Positions 17,982-26,478 of a stretch of DNA of 28,517 bases are shown piece after piece (the first letter of the stretch is position 1; the number at the start of each line of letters is the position of its first letter). The notes beneath the pieces are model-generated. The model was given only the letters and a program-made list of their open reading frames with translations. It was not told the origin of the DNA and ran no database searches. The position numbers and the translations under genes are program-made. This DNA is from IDS-8 sp040902105 (GTDB lineage Bacteria > Pseudomonadota > Gammaproteobacteria > Steroidobacterales > Woeseiaceae), in NCBI GenBank assembly GCA_040902105.1, contig JBBDXW010000038.1, forward strand, positions 1-28,517, written 5' to 3'.

Positions 17982-18148
17982 AAATTCTCCCTGAATCGCC
18001 GCAGCCTAGTTTAACAACAACGGTACCGGCGACCGGCCTGAGGAATTGCCATTGCATACGTATTCATGAGTCTGAGACCGGCCGCCGATGGCGACATCCT
18101 GTTTTGGCCAGTAAGCTTTCGTATCCAGGTCAAAGCAGGAGCCCTGCA
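17982..18148. promoter_or_regulatory. Divergent promoter region of GH97 and GH13 genes
   Basis: These 167 bases separate the starts of two divergent glucan-hydrolase genes, so they must contain both promoters. I could not assign convincing -35/-10 pairs. An interrupted palindrome near the middle is a candidate site for the LacI-type regulator. No REP element is present, in contrast to the four preceding junctions. Confidence 0.6.
18053..18066. promoter_or_regulatory. Candidate LacI-type operator TGCATACGTATTCA
   Basis: The 14-base site is symmetric around a central CG (TGnATACGTATnCA), with only one base pair breaking the symmetry. This fits the size and central CG of many LacI-family operators. 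Its left half, TTGCATnCGTA, recurs at 7262-7272 upstream of the receptor gene. The link to the regulator at 13071 is inferred. Confidence 0.35.
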
Positions 18149-19993
18149 TTGAAACGCGCGTGCCCCGTTGCCCTTTTACTGTTTTTTGCATTTGACGCCG
18201 GCGCTGCTTACCGGATCGAACATCTCGAGCCCGCATTCTGGTGGGCCGGCATGCAAAGCCGGAAGCTTGAACTGATGGTGCACGGTGACGGCATCGCCGA
18301 ACTCGAGCCGGCACTTGAATATCCCGGCGTATCCATTGTGGACGTCTACAGAACGGACAATCCGAACTATCTGTTCGTCGATCTGAAGCTTTCCGAAGAC
18401 GTGAGCGCGGGAGATTTCCGCATCGACCTCGAGCGGGACGGCGAGTCGCAGCTGCATTTCCAGTACGAGCTTCGCGCTCGCGAACCCGGCTCGGCGGTGA
18501 GGGAAGGCTTCGACCCTTCCGACGTCATCTATCTCGTTACGCCGGACCGCTTCGCGAACGGCGACAGCTCGAACGACGAAGTCGACAGCCTCGACGACGG
18601 CCTGAACCGCGACGACCCGCACGGCCGGCACGGCGGAGACATTGCGGGAATCATCGATCGCCTCGACTACATTGCGGACATGGGTTACACGCAAATCTGG
18701 CTGAACCCGGTGCTGGAGAACGACCAGCCGGAGTCGTCCTACCACGGCTATGCGACCACGGATTTCTACCAGGTGGACGCGCGCTTCGGCAGCAATGAAC
18801 TGTACCGCGAGCTGGCAACGAAAGCCGACAAGAAAGGCATCGGCCTGATCATGGACGTCATTCTCAATCATTCCGGTTCGGAACACTGGTGGATGCGCGA
18901 CCTGCCGAGCGAGGACTGGATCAACAACGAGGCCCGTTTCGTCGGTACGACCCACATCCGCGAAAGCCTGCTCGACCCTCACGCGGCCGACGGCGACAGG
19001 GAGCGCTTCAGCGACGGCTGGTTCGTTCCCTCGATGCCCGATCTCAATCAGCAGAACGCGCGGCTCGCAACCTATCTGATCCAGAACAGTATCTGGTGGG
19101 TGGAATTCGCCGGGCTCTCGGGTATTCGCGTCGACACCTGGCCGTATTCCGACAAGGCCTTCCTCGCGGAATGGGGACGGCGCCTGACCGGGGAATATCC
19201 GGGCCTCAACATCGTGGGCGAAGAGTGGGTCACGAACCCGGCCGTCGTCGCGTACTGGCAGCGGGACTCTTTGCGCCGCGACGGTTACCAGTCTTATCTG
19301 CCGAGCCTGATGGATTTTCCGCTGCACGATGCCGCGATAAAGGGACTGCTGGAACCCGAGGGCTGGGGCACCGGCCTCGACAGAATCTATCGCATGCTCG
19401 CAAACGATTTCCTGTATGCGGATCCTTACAACCTCGTGATTTTTCCGGACAACCATGACATGAGCCGCATCTACACGCAGCTCGACGAGCGCTTCGATTT
19501 GTACAAGATGTCGCTCGCCTTTTTCCTGACCACGCGCGGCATCCCGCAACTTTATTACGGCGACGAGATACTGATGGCGAATCCCGGCACCGACGCGCAC
19601 GGCGTGATCCGCAGCGATTTTCCGGGCGGCTGGCCCGGCGACAACGCGAACGGCTTCACCGGAAAGGGACTGGCGGACCGGCAACGGGAAGCGCAAGCGC
19701 TTACGCGAACGCTGTTGAGCTGGCGCAAGACCGCGTCGGCGGTTCACCGGGGTAAACTGACGCAATATGCTCCGGAGGGAAGTTCCTATATATATTTTCG
19801 TCACGACGATCGGCAAAAGGTGATGGTGGTGATCAACAAGTCGCGTGAGGAGCAGCCGGTCGATGTAGCGAGGTTTAACGAAGTCATTAGCGGAGAAGCG
19901 TCGGGCACGGACGTCATGACGGGCAGGCAATACAGGCTCGATGAATCGTTCAGAGTACCCGCCGGCACCGCCCTCGTGCTCGAACTTGAATAG
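18149..19993 (+). CDS. GH13 alpha-amylase/neopullulanase-type enzyme (SusA-like), exported
   Basis: This 614-residue enzyme starts at TTG 18149, which follows AGCAGGAG by seven bases and begins a signal peptide (ACPVALLLFFAFDAGAA). The frame is open to a TTG at 18104, but that one has no site. An N-terminal beta-sandwich of the cyclomaltodextrinase/neopullulanase kind (EPAFWWAGM, then VYRTDNPNYLFVDL) precedes the barrel. The GH13 motifs are complete: DVILNH, GIRVDTW (nucleophile Asp329), GEEW (acid/base Glu358) and FPDNHD (Asp437), plus MPDLNQQN, a neopullulanase-subfamily marker. It should cut alpha-1,4 and perhaps alpha-1,6 links in starch-like glucans or cyclodextrins in the periplasm or at the surface. 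It diverges from the GH97 gene, as expected for two enzymes on one pathway. Confidence 0.93.
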   Translation: MKRACPVALLLFFAFDAGAAYRIEHLEPAFWWAGMQSRKLELMVHGDGIAELEPALEYPGVSIVDVYRTDNPNYLFVDLKLSEDVSAGDFRIDLERDGESQLHFQYELRAREPGSAVREGFDPSDVIYLVTPDRFANGDSSNDEVDSLDDGLNRDDPHGRHGGDIAGIIDRLDYIADMGYTQIWLNPVLENDQPESSYHGYATTDFYQVDARFGSNELYRELATKADKKGIGLIMDVILNHSGSEHWWMRDLPSEDWINNEARFVGTTHIRESLLDPHAADGDRERFSDGWFVPSMPDLNQQNARLATYLIQNSIWWVEFAGLSGIRVDTWPYSDKAFLAEWGRRLTGEYPGLNIVGEEWVTNPAVVAYWQRDSLRRDGYQSYLPSLMDFPLHDAAIKGLLEPEGWGTGLDRIYRMLANDFLYADPYNLVIFPDNHDMSRIYTQLDERFDLYKMSLAFFLTTRGIPQLYYGDEILMANPGTDAHGVIRSDFPGGWPGDNANGFTGKGLADRQREAQALTRTLLSWRKTASAVHRGKLTQYAPEGSSYIYFRHDDRQKVMVVINKSREEQPVDVARFNEVISGEASGTDVMTGRQYRLDESFRVPAGTALVLELE

Positions 19994-20059
19994 AAGCGCG
20001 CGTAGTATTTGCACGCTGCGAAGAAGCGCCTGATTCGGCCTCACATGCTTATTTGATGG

Positions 20060-20071
20060 AAACAATTGTTT
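20060..20071. promoter_or_regulatory. 12-bp perfect palindrome upstream of the haloperoxidase gene
   Basis: AAACAATTGTTT is perfectly self-complementary and AT-rich in a GC-rich setting. It lies in the 215-base gap between the GH13 and haloperoxidase genes, about 140 bases before the latter. It may be a regulator site. Nothing else in the gap is recognised. Confidence 0.3.
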
Positions 20072-20208
20072 GTGTCGGCGCTGTCGTACTCAGGCGCAAC
20101 AAAGTTCTCCTGGTTAGACAGCTCACTGCAAAGACTTGCGGATTCCAGGCAAAGACCCGGCGCGCTGCGGAGGCTAGATTGTATCTGCCTCACGACTGAA
20201 GGAATGCC

Positions 20209-21489
20209 ATGAAGACTGGAAGAACGGCCGCCGTCCTGTGTGCTGCCCTTTTTGCCGCCCTGATATTCAGCCCGGCGATTGCTCGGTCCGGCGTTGTCCT
20301 GGAGTGGAACGAGATCATGGTGGCCCTTGTAGAGGACCAACCCCCACCCTTGCAGAATCGCTTTGCGGCGATCACCCAGCTTGCCGTATTCGAAGCGGTC
20401 AACGCCGTGACGGGCGAGTACGAGCCGTATCTCGGTACGGTGACCCCGTTGCCCGGAGCCTCCGCCGACGCCGCGGCCGTAAGCGCCGCCCATGATGTGC
20501 TCCAAAATTACTTTCCCGATCGCGCGGCATTCCTGGATGCTGCGCGGGCGAGCTCGCTCGCCGGGATTCCGGAAGGGTCCGCCAAGGACGGCGGAATCGC
20601 GATCGGAGAAATGGCGGCTGCCTACATGATCGCCGCGCGCGCGAACGACGGCTCGGAGCTGCCCGAGTCGTACTTGCCGTCCTCGTCGAACCCTGGTGAC
20701 TGGCAACTGACGCCGGACTGCCCCGCCACCGGAGGGGTCTTCCTTCACTGGCGTAACATGGTGCCTTTCGCGATCCGTAGTGCCGATCAATTCCGCTCGC
20801 ACCCTCCACCCGCGTTGACCGGCGGTAAGTACACCAGCGCGTACAGGGAAGTGACAGAGGTTGGCGGCCGCCACAGTGCCGAGCGTCCGCAGGATCGGAC
20901 CAACGTGGCGAGGCTCTACGCCGTCTCGAGCGACGCGGCTCTCTGGAATCCGGTTGCCAGGCAGATTGCGACTACACGACGCCACTCGCTCTCCCGGAAT
21001 GCGCGTACCTTCGCGCTGCTCAACATGGCGCTGAGCGATGGCGGAGTCGCCGTGATGGAAACGAAGTATCACTACAATTTCTGGCGCCCCGAGACCGCAA
21101 TTCTGGCGGCCGGAAACGATGGAAACGAGAGAACCGAGCCGGATTCCTCGTATGTGCCGTTTATCACCGCGCCATGTTTTCCAAGCTACCCGTCGGGGCA
21201 CGCGACCACCAGCTATGCCGCCCGCGAGGTGCTCGAGCGCATCTTCGGCAGCGGAGGTCATTCCATCACTGTGTCGAGTCCGGCACTACCGGACGTGACT
21301 CTCAGGTACAGGAAGCTCAAGGACATCACATTCGACATCGACGATGCACGTGTCTACGGTGGGATCCACTTCCGTTTCGATCAGGACGAAGGGGCCGAGC
21401 AGGGACGCCGTCTCGGTGCTTATATCTACAGGCACAGTCTCAGGTCCGTGCGGGGCTGCAAGTGCGACGACGAAGAGAACAGGGAATGA
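20209..21489 (+). CDS. Vanadium-dependent haloperoxidase-type protein (PAP2 superfamily)
   Basis: This 426-residue protein has a signal peptide (AAVLCAALFAALIFSPAIA), so it acts outside the cytoplasm. The three vanadate/phosphate-site motifs are intact: K286-x6-RP (KYHYNFWRP), PSGH with His331 (PSYPSGHATTSY) and R381-x5-H387 (RVYGGIH). The K-x6-RP and R-x5-H spacings match those of vanadium haloperoxidases and acid phosphatases. Vanadium enzymes of this family use hydrogen peroxide to oxidise halides; apo forms can act as phosphatases, so activity cannot be fixed from sequence. GAAGGA at 20198-20203 precedes the ATG by five bases. The polymerase frame opens 12 bases after the stop codon, so the two genes may be co-transcribed although no functional link is obvious. 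Confidence 0.88.
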   Translation: MKTGRTAAVLCAALFAALIFSPAIARSGVVLEWNEIMVALVEDQPPPLQNRFAAITQLAVFEAVNAVTGEYEPYLGTVTPLPGASADAAAVSAAHDVLQNYFPDRAAFLDAARASSLAGIPEGSAKDGGIAIGEMAAAYMIAARANDGSELPESYLPSSSNPGDWQLTPDCPATGGVFLHWRNMVPFAIRSADQFRSHPPPALTGGKYTSAYREVTEVGGRHSAERPQDRTNVARLYAVSSDAALWNPVARQIATTRRHSLSRNARTFALLNMALSDGGVAVMETKYHYNFWRPETAILAAGNDGNERTEPDSSYVPFITAPCFPSYPSGHATTSYAAREVLERIFGSGGHSITVSSPALPDVTLRYRKLKDITFDIDDARVYGGIHFRFDQDEGAEQGRRLGAYIYRHSLRSVRGCKCDDEENRE

Positions 21490-21603
21490 GCGAACGAGAG
21501 GATGCTCGCGAATGCGCGGGACCGGGCCTTGTCCGCAGTGAAGGAAGGGGTCGGAATCGGGATTCAGGCTGCGATTTGGTCTGCCCGGGTGCAAACTATC
21601 CCT

Positions 21604-23973
21604 GTGACCACAGCCCGCGGATTCATTCTTCAAGCAACCTGGCGCATCGTTGGCGGCGCCGGGGGCGGGCGCTATCCGATAGTGCAACTTTACGGCCGGC
21701 TGGAGGATGGCGGCACGTTCCTGGTCCGCGACGATCGCCGGCGCCCACACTTCTATATCCGCGCGACTGACGCGGAGCGCGCACGCATGCTCGGTGCGCC
21801 GCACCCTGAACCGGCCGACCGGCGCACGTTCGACGGCGCGCCAGTTGCACGGATCGAGGTAGCGGTCCCGTCGGACGTGCCGCCGCTGCGCGACCGCTTG
21901 CATGCGGTGGGCATCGACACCTTCGAAGCCGACGTGCGCTTCGCCTCGCGTTACCTGATCGAGCGCGGCATCAAGGGCGGATGCGAAATCGAGGGCGAAG
22001 CGGTGCCCGGAACCGGCGTCACGTGGGTATTCGACAATCCGGCCATTCGGCCCGCGTCGGTGAACGTGGAGCCGCGCGTCCTGTCATTCGACATCGAAAC
22101 CGATCCCAGGGGCGAACGGCTGCTCGCGATTTCACTTTATGCGCCCGGCATCGACGAAGTGCTGATCGTCGACAGCCGCCAACGAGACCATAGCCTTTAC
22201 GATAGTCCCATCCCGGAGCACGCCGTTCGCTGCGCCGACGAAACCGCGGCGCTCGATGCGTTCTGCGAGCATGTCCGGCGCCTGGACCCGGACGTGCTGA
22301 CCGGCTGGAACGTGATCGACTTCGACCTCACCGTGCTGCAGCGGATCGCGATGCGGCTGCGTCACCCGTTCAACCTCGGCCGCGAGGCGGGCGCGCTGCG
22401 CCTGCGCAAGGCCGAAGGGTATTTCGGCAGCGGCCAGGCCTCCATTCCGGGGCGGCTGGTGCTCGACGGCATCGATCTCCTGCGCGGCGCCTTCGTGCGT
22501 ATGGACGACTACTCGCTCGATGCGGTGGCGCGTAAAGTACTCGGAGAAGGCAAGGCGGTCGCGGGTGATGTACGCGACCGTATCGGAGAAATTCTTCACA
22601 ACTACGAACACGACCTGGCCGCGTTTGCGCTGTACGCACGCACCGATGCACGGCTGGCGTACCAGATCGTCGAGAAGCTCAATCTCGTGCCGCTCGCGTT
22701 CGCGCGCAGCGAACTCACGGGCATGACGCCGGATCGCGTGTCTGCGAGCATCGCCTCGTTCGACTTTCTTTATCTCTCCGAGCTCGAGCGACTGCGCATC
22801 GTCGCGCCGACCGTGCGTGCAGGCGATTCGCGAGTATACGCCGCGCAGCAGGGCGGTCACGTGCTCGCGCCCGTCACCGGTCTGCACTCGGATGTCTGGA
22901 TATTCGATTTCAAGAGCCTGTATCCAAGCGTCATCCGCACCTTCAACATCGATCCGCTGGCATACGTGGCGGACGCCGGTCCCGGCGACGATCTGATACG
23001 GACTCCCGGAGGCGCGTTCCGCCGCGAACCCGCGATATTGCCGGGTATGCTCGATCAGCTTTTCCCGCGCCGCGAGGCGGCGAAAGCAAGCGACGACACG
23101 GTCGCGTCGCAAGCGATCAAGATTCTGATGAACTCGTTCTACGGAGTGCTCGGCACCCCGGCTTGCCGATTCTTCAACCCGGCACTCGCGAACTCCATCA
23201 CCGGCATGGGCCGGGAGATCTTGCTCTGGTCGAAACGCTGGTTCGAAGCAGCGGGCTTCGAGGTGCTGTACGGCGACACCGATAGCCTGTTCGTTCACTC
23301 CGGGAACGACGACTCAGAGGCTGCGCGCGCGCAGGCGCGGCAGCTCGCCGCTGCGTTGAACGGTGACCTGGCGCGTCATATCACTGGGCGGTGGCGCGTG
23401 CAGAGCCGGCTCGAGCTCCAGTTCGAGAAACTTTATCTGAAACTGTTCCTGCCGCGCGCGCGGCACAGCGCGCGCGGTGCGAGCAAACGTTATGCGGGCC
23501 TGGTGCACGGCCGGGACCCTGACGAGGTCGAATTCGTCGGCATGGAAGTGGTCCGCGGCGACTGGACGGCGCTCGCGAAACAGGTGCAGCGCGAACTCTA
23601 TCGGCGCCTGTTCACGGACCGCCCGGTCGACGCGTATCTCGCCGAGATCGTGCAGCAGGTGAGAAACGGCGAACTCGACGCTGCGCTGGTCTACCGCAAG
23701 AATTTGCGCAAGGCAACCGGTGACTACACGGCCAGCACGCCGCCACACGTGGCTGCGGCCCGCAAGTCGATGCAGCCGCAGGGCCGGCTGATCAGTTACG
23801 TCATCACGACCGCGGGTCCCGAGCCGCTCGACAACCAGCAGCATCCGCCCGACCGCGAGCACTACGTCGCAAAGCAGGTAAAGCCGGTCGCGGAGCCGGT
23901 TCTCGACACGCTTGGACTGAATTTCGACCGCGTCATCGGGGACAACCGGCAGGCGGACTTTTTCTCGAGCTGA
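21604..23973 (+). CDS. polB: DNA polymerase II (family B)
   Basis: This is a 789-residue proofreading polymerase, close to the 783 residues of E. coli Pol II, an SOS-linked enzyme for replication restart and lesion bypass. The exonuclease motifs are present: SFDIETD (Asp163, Glu165), GWNVIDFDL and YARTD. The polymerase motifs are complete: DFKSLYPSVI (Asp435), KILMNSFYG and YGDTDSLFV (Asp558), plus SKRYAGL. The frame is open to an ATG at 21502, but the extra 34 residues have no counterpart in E. coli Pol II, whose N-terminus (AGFIL) aligns with ARGFIL just after the GTG at 21604. That GTG lacks a good ribosome binding site, so the start is the least certain part. I saw no LexA-type box upstream. 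It may be read through from the haloperoxidase gene. Confidence 0.95.
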   Translation: MTTARGFILQATWRIVGGAGGGRYPIVQLYGRLEDGGTFLVRDDRRRPHFYIRATDAERARMLGAPHPEPADRRTFDGAPVARIEVAVPSDVPPLRDRLHAVGIDTFEADVRFASRYLIERGIKGGCEIEGEAVPGTGVTWVFDNPAIRPASVNVEPRVLSFDIETDPRGERLLAISLYAPGIDEVLIVDSRQRDHSLYDSPIPEHAVRCADETAALDAFCEHVRRLDPDVLTGWNVIDFDLTVLQRIAMRLRHPFNLGREAGALRLRKAEGYFGSGQASIPGRLVLDGIDLLRGAFVRMDDYSLDAVARKVLGEGKAVAGDVRDRIGEILHNYEHDLAAFALYARTDARLAYQIVEKLNLVPLAFARSELTGMTPDRVSASIASFDFLYLSELERLRIVAPTVRAGDSRVYAAQQGGHVLAPVTGLHSDVWIFDFKSLYPSVIRTFNIDPLAYVADAGPGDDLIRTPGGAFRREPAILPGMLDQLFPRREAAKASDDTVASQAIKILMNSFYGVLGTPACRFFNPALANSITGMGREILLWSKRWFEAAGFEVLYGDTDSLFVHSGNDDSEAARAQARQLAAALNGDLARHITGRWRVQSRLELQFEKLYLKLFLPRARHSARGASKRYAGLVHGRDPDEVEFVGMEVVRGDWTALAKQVQRELYRRLFTDRPVDAYLAEIVQQVRNGELDAALVYRKNLRKATGDYTASTPPHVAAARKSMQPQGRLISYVITTAGPEPLDNQQHPPDREHYVAKQVKPVAEPVLDTLGLNFDRVIGDNRQADFFSS

Positions 23974-24003
23974 GGTGACGTGGTCAAATAAGAATGCGTG
24001 CCT

Positions 24004-24025
24004 GCGGCGCTGCGCAAGGCGCCGC
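24004..24025. terminator. Possible bidirectional hairpin between convergent genes
   Basis: GCGGCGC at 24004-24010 pairs with GCGCCGC at 24019-24025 around an eight-base loop. It sits in the 65-base gap between convergent polB and the lipoprotein gene, where a shared terminator would be expected. No T-run follows on either strand, so an intrinsic terminator is only possible. Confidence 0.35.
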
Positions 24026-24038
24026 GACTGCGACCCGA

Positions 24039-25283
24039 TCAGAACATGAGCGCTACATCGAGGCTGAGCGCATTGTTGCCGGTATGCTGGTCGACGGGCA
24101 ACTGCATCTGGGACCACTTCCAGTTCATCGCGAAATTCGGTGACGAAAAGGGCATGAGGTTTTCTATCCAGCGCGACAGGTTCAACGCGAGGCCGAAGCG
24201 ATCAAGCCGCTGTCCGATATCCGGCGTAAACCACATCCGGTCGACGCCTGTCTCCCAGTTCGCGGACAGGGACGCCTTCGGCAGGTTCCAGGTCAGCGAT
24301 GCGTTGGTCGCCCAATTGAGATTGGTCGCACTGACGTAATGGCCGACTGCGTCAATCGCGGCACTGTCCCAAGCCGGGGCCTGGCGCAAGGAGACGAGTG
24401 TCCTGGCGCTCAACGAACCAAAATCACGACGATGACTCAGGCCAAGCTCGTACCCCGGCTCGAGGTCCTGGTATTCGATGCCCTGTGTCCATACCGGATC
24501 GATCACCGACACCAGGGCTTCGCTTTGGCGCGTCGGACGAGTCCATACGTAGCCCACGCCCCAGCTTTGCGCCTCGATGCCGGCATAGGGCGTGTCGCCG
24601 GCCGCTACAACGCAGTCACGGCTCGTCAGGGTAACCCCTTCTGAATGATTTGTGCCCTCGTGTGTTCGCAGACGAACCGTGCTCTGCAAATCGCAGGCAA
24701 GCGCAACAGTTGCGTCAGATGCAGGTGCTGTGCCGGCCCATTGCACGCTCACCGTCGCCGGTCCAGGCGACCAGTTCAGGTCCGCGCGCTCCCGCTGGGC
24801 CTGCGTGAAACCCGAGACCATCCAGCTGTTGCTGAACTCGGTGGCGAGACCCAGTGACAGCGGTCCGCCGCCGAGTTGCGCCAGGCCCAGTTTGACGTTC
24901 TGGCCGAAGTTCTGACGAGCGAATCGCGTGGGCGATGCCGGACTTGCGTTGTGGGGCTGCCCGGTTGCGACGATATCGCCGGGCTCGAGGGAATACGTTG
25001 CCTGATAGCGCAGCAGATCGTCGTCGATGCCGAGCCTGAAGTTGCTCGCCAACAGGGCGTCGCCGTTTCTCTTCAGGAGCGGCAGGGTGCTGTCTGTTTT
25101 CAGCTGGATGCGTTTCCGCGAGTCCGTCACCCGGGTTTCCAACGGTGGTCGCGTACTGCCCGGGGTAGCGGCGGACGCAGGAACGACGGTATCGGATGTG
25201 TCGTTCGGCGGTGACGATGCGCATGCGGCGAGAAACAGAGCGACGGGCATACCAACGAGTGTATGCATGCGAAAACCGGACAA
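24039..25283 (-). CDS. Putative outer-membrane beta-barrel lipoprotein, function unknown
   Basis: I do not recognise a named family. The 414-residue product begins with a lipoprotein signal (MPVALFLAAC), with acylation predicted at Cys21, then a Ser/Thr/Pro-rich linker. The rest alternates polar and hydrophobic residues with many aromatic strand ends (LGLATEFSNSWMVSGF, QSWGVGYVWTRPT, ASLTWNLPKASLSANWETG) and finishes in Phe (LSLDVALMF), the typical last residue of an outer-membrane barrel. The start chosen is TTG 25283, seven bases after GGGAGGG; ATG 25268 is the alternative and keeps the same lipobox. It follows the unknown membrane gene on the same strand after 163 bases. It may form a pore or scaffold in the outer membrane, but no substrate can be proposed. 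Confidence 0.75.
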   Translation of the reverse strand: MSGFRMHTLVGMPVALFLAACASSPPNDTSDTVVPASAATPGSTRPPLETRVTDSRKRIQLKTDSTLPLLKRNGDALLASNFRLGIDDDLLRYQATYSLEPGDIVATGQPHNASPASPTRFARQNFGQNVKLGLAQLGGGPLSLGLATEFSNSWMVSGFTQAQRERADLNWSPGPATVSVQWAGTAPASDATVALACDLQSTVRLRTHEGTNHSEGVTLTSRDCVVAAGDTPYAGIEAQSWGVGYVWTRPTRQSEALVSVIDPVWTQGIEYQDLEPGYELGLSHRRDFGSLSARTLVSLRQAPAWDSAAIDAVGHYVSATNLNWATNASLTWNLPKASLSANWETGVDRMWFTPDIGQRLDRFGLALNLSRWIENLMPFSSPNFAMNWKWSQMQLPVDQHTGNNALSLDVALMF

Positions 25284-25348
25284 CGACGAACCCTCCCAAA
25301 GCACTCACGAGGCACGAGCCAATTCTTCCGCTCATTTTTAATGCATCG

Positions 25349-25378
25349 GCGTGACGCGTGCGGCGATCCCCGTCACGC
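25349..25378. repeat. Inverted repeat GCGTGACG/CGTCACGC
   Basis: An eight-base perfect stem (25349-25356 with 25371-25378) encloses a 14-base loop between the two minus-strand genes. It could weaken read-through from the upstream gene, but no T-tract follows on the minus strand, so it is not called a terminator. Confidence 0.4.
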
Positions 25379-25446
25379 TTTGGGTGACGAATGTACGGTG
25401 CTGGACCTGTTTTCGCAGCCGGGCTGCGATCTGCCGCAGCGTATGC

Positions 25447-26478
25447 TCACAGTCCCGTGAGCTTCACCTGGCTGCGGAACTTGAAGATGGCCCATAAAAT
25501 TATCGCGAAGGGTACAAACTCGGCCGCGGACAAGAGCCACGTGTCCGTGCCGAGGAATTGCCAGTTTGATAGCCACGCCTGCTTCAGATATATGGCGGCG
25601 AACAGGCTTGCCTGCAGAACCAGGCTCACTCGCCGCGTGCGAGCCCTGAAAGGTATGTCGATGGAATAATCCAGGCTGCCTCCCGACGACCCCTCCGTGT
25701 CGACCGACGTTCTTATCGATATGTTTGCCGTCGTAAAGTGTGTCGGTGGCAATTTTATGGGCACGTGAATCCTGTCGCTGCGACTGCCGATCGAAAACTC
25801 GTGGTTGATCTCATTTCCTATCCGGATATGGATCCCTCGTTTGCTTCCGCCACCATGTTCGTTGTCCAGGCGGTACATGACGGTGATCCGGTATTCCGTA
25901 TTGGCCTTCAACCTCAGACCGAGCTCGTCGGCAGGCGGCGGCCTTTTTTTCCGGGTGATCTCAGCCAGAAAGAATGCGGGCGCGCCAAAGCGAAAGGCGA
26001 AGGTCCCGTAGATCTGGTCAACTGCCTGGGCCCAGCTGTCTCCCGTACTCTTGACGTGATCATCCAGGCCCGGGCCTTTTGTGCAATAAATACCGTCGTC
26101 GCTGCTTTCCGGGTTCGAACCAACCAGCCTGGGCCCTGAGTCGACCTTCGAATAAAAATTGCTTGTGAAATCATCCGGGGATGGAGCATGGCAATGTCGG
26201 CCCAATTCGACGTCGTAATAGACGCGGCCTTGCGTGCGGCTGATGTTCCTTATCTTGCCCATGCGAAATGGATAGAACTTGTAGCCCCCCTCGGCATACC
26301 GGTCGACATAGCAGATCGTGCACGCGGATTTCAGGAACTTTGTGTCGGTAGCGATGGGCGGCGAGTTCTGCCCTTCCGTATAGCGAATCTCCTGCCGAAC
26401 GCCGGCCGGCTTGCCAACCAATCGATATACGTTCGCAAAGTAACTCTGTTTGCAGGCGGAGTTGAACAGATAAATCAT
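25447..26478 (-). CDS. Unknown protein with two C-terminal membrane helices
   Basis: I do not recognise this 343-residue protein. It has no N-terminal signal peptide: the start is MIYLFNSACKQSYFANVYRL. The N-terminal two-thirds looks soluble and contains several cysteines (for example ACTIC) and aromatic segments such as GGYKFYPFRMGKI. A middle part (LRLKANTEYRITVMYRL, IHIRIGNEINHEF) has a beta-sandwich feel. Near the C-terminus, after a basic RARTRR stretch, are two likely membrane helices (about residues 285-305 and 313-333). This suggests a cytoplasmic domain tethered to the inner membrane by its tail. Codon use looks less GC-biased than in the glucan locus. It lies between a lipoprotein gene and a damaged HNH gene, so this end of the window looks accessory. 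Confidence 0.75.
   Translation of the reverse strand: MIYLFNSACKQSYFANVYRLVGKPAGVRQEIRYTEGQNSPPIATDTKFLKSACTICYVDRYAEGGYKFYPFRMGKIRNISRTQGRVYYDVELGRHCHAPSPDDFTSNFYSKVDSGPRLVGSNPESSDDGIYCTKGPGLDDHVKSTGDSWAQAVDQIYGTFAFRFGAPAFFLAEITRKKRPPPADELGLRLKANTEYRITVMYRLDNEHGGGSKRGIHIRIGNEINHEFSIGSRSDRIHVPIKLPPTHFTTANISIRTSVDTEGSSGGSLDYSIDIPFRARTRRVSLVLQASLFAAIYLKQAWLSNWQFLGTDTWLLSAAEFVPFAIILWAIFKFRSQVKLTGL

Noticed and set aside
21490..21604. LexA/SOS box ahead of polB
   Set aside because: DNA polymerase II is SOS-regulated in E. coli, but I found no CTG-N10-CAG-type AT-rich palindrome here.
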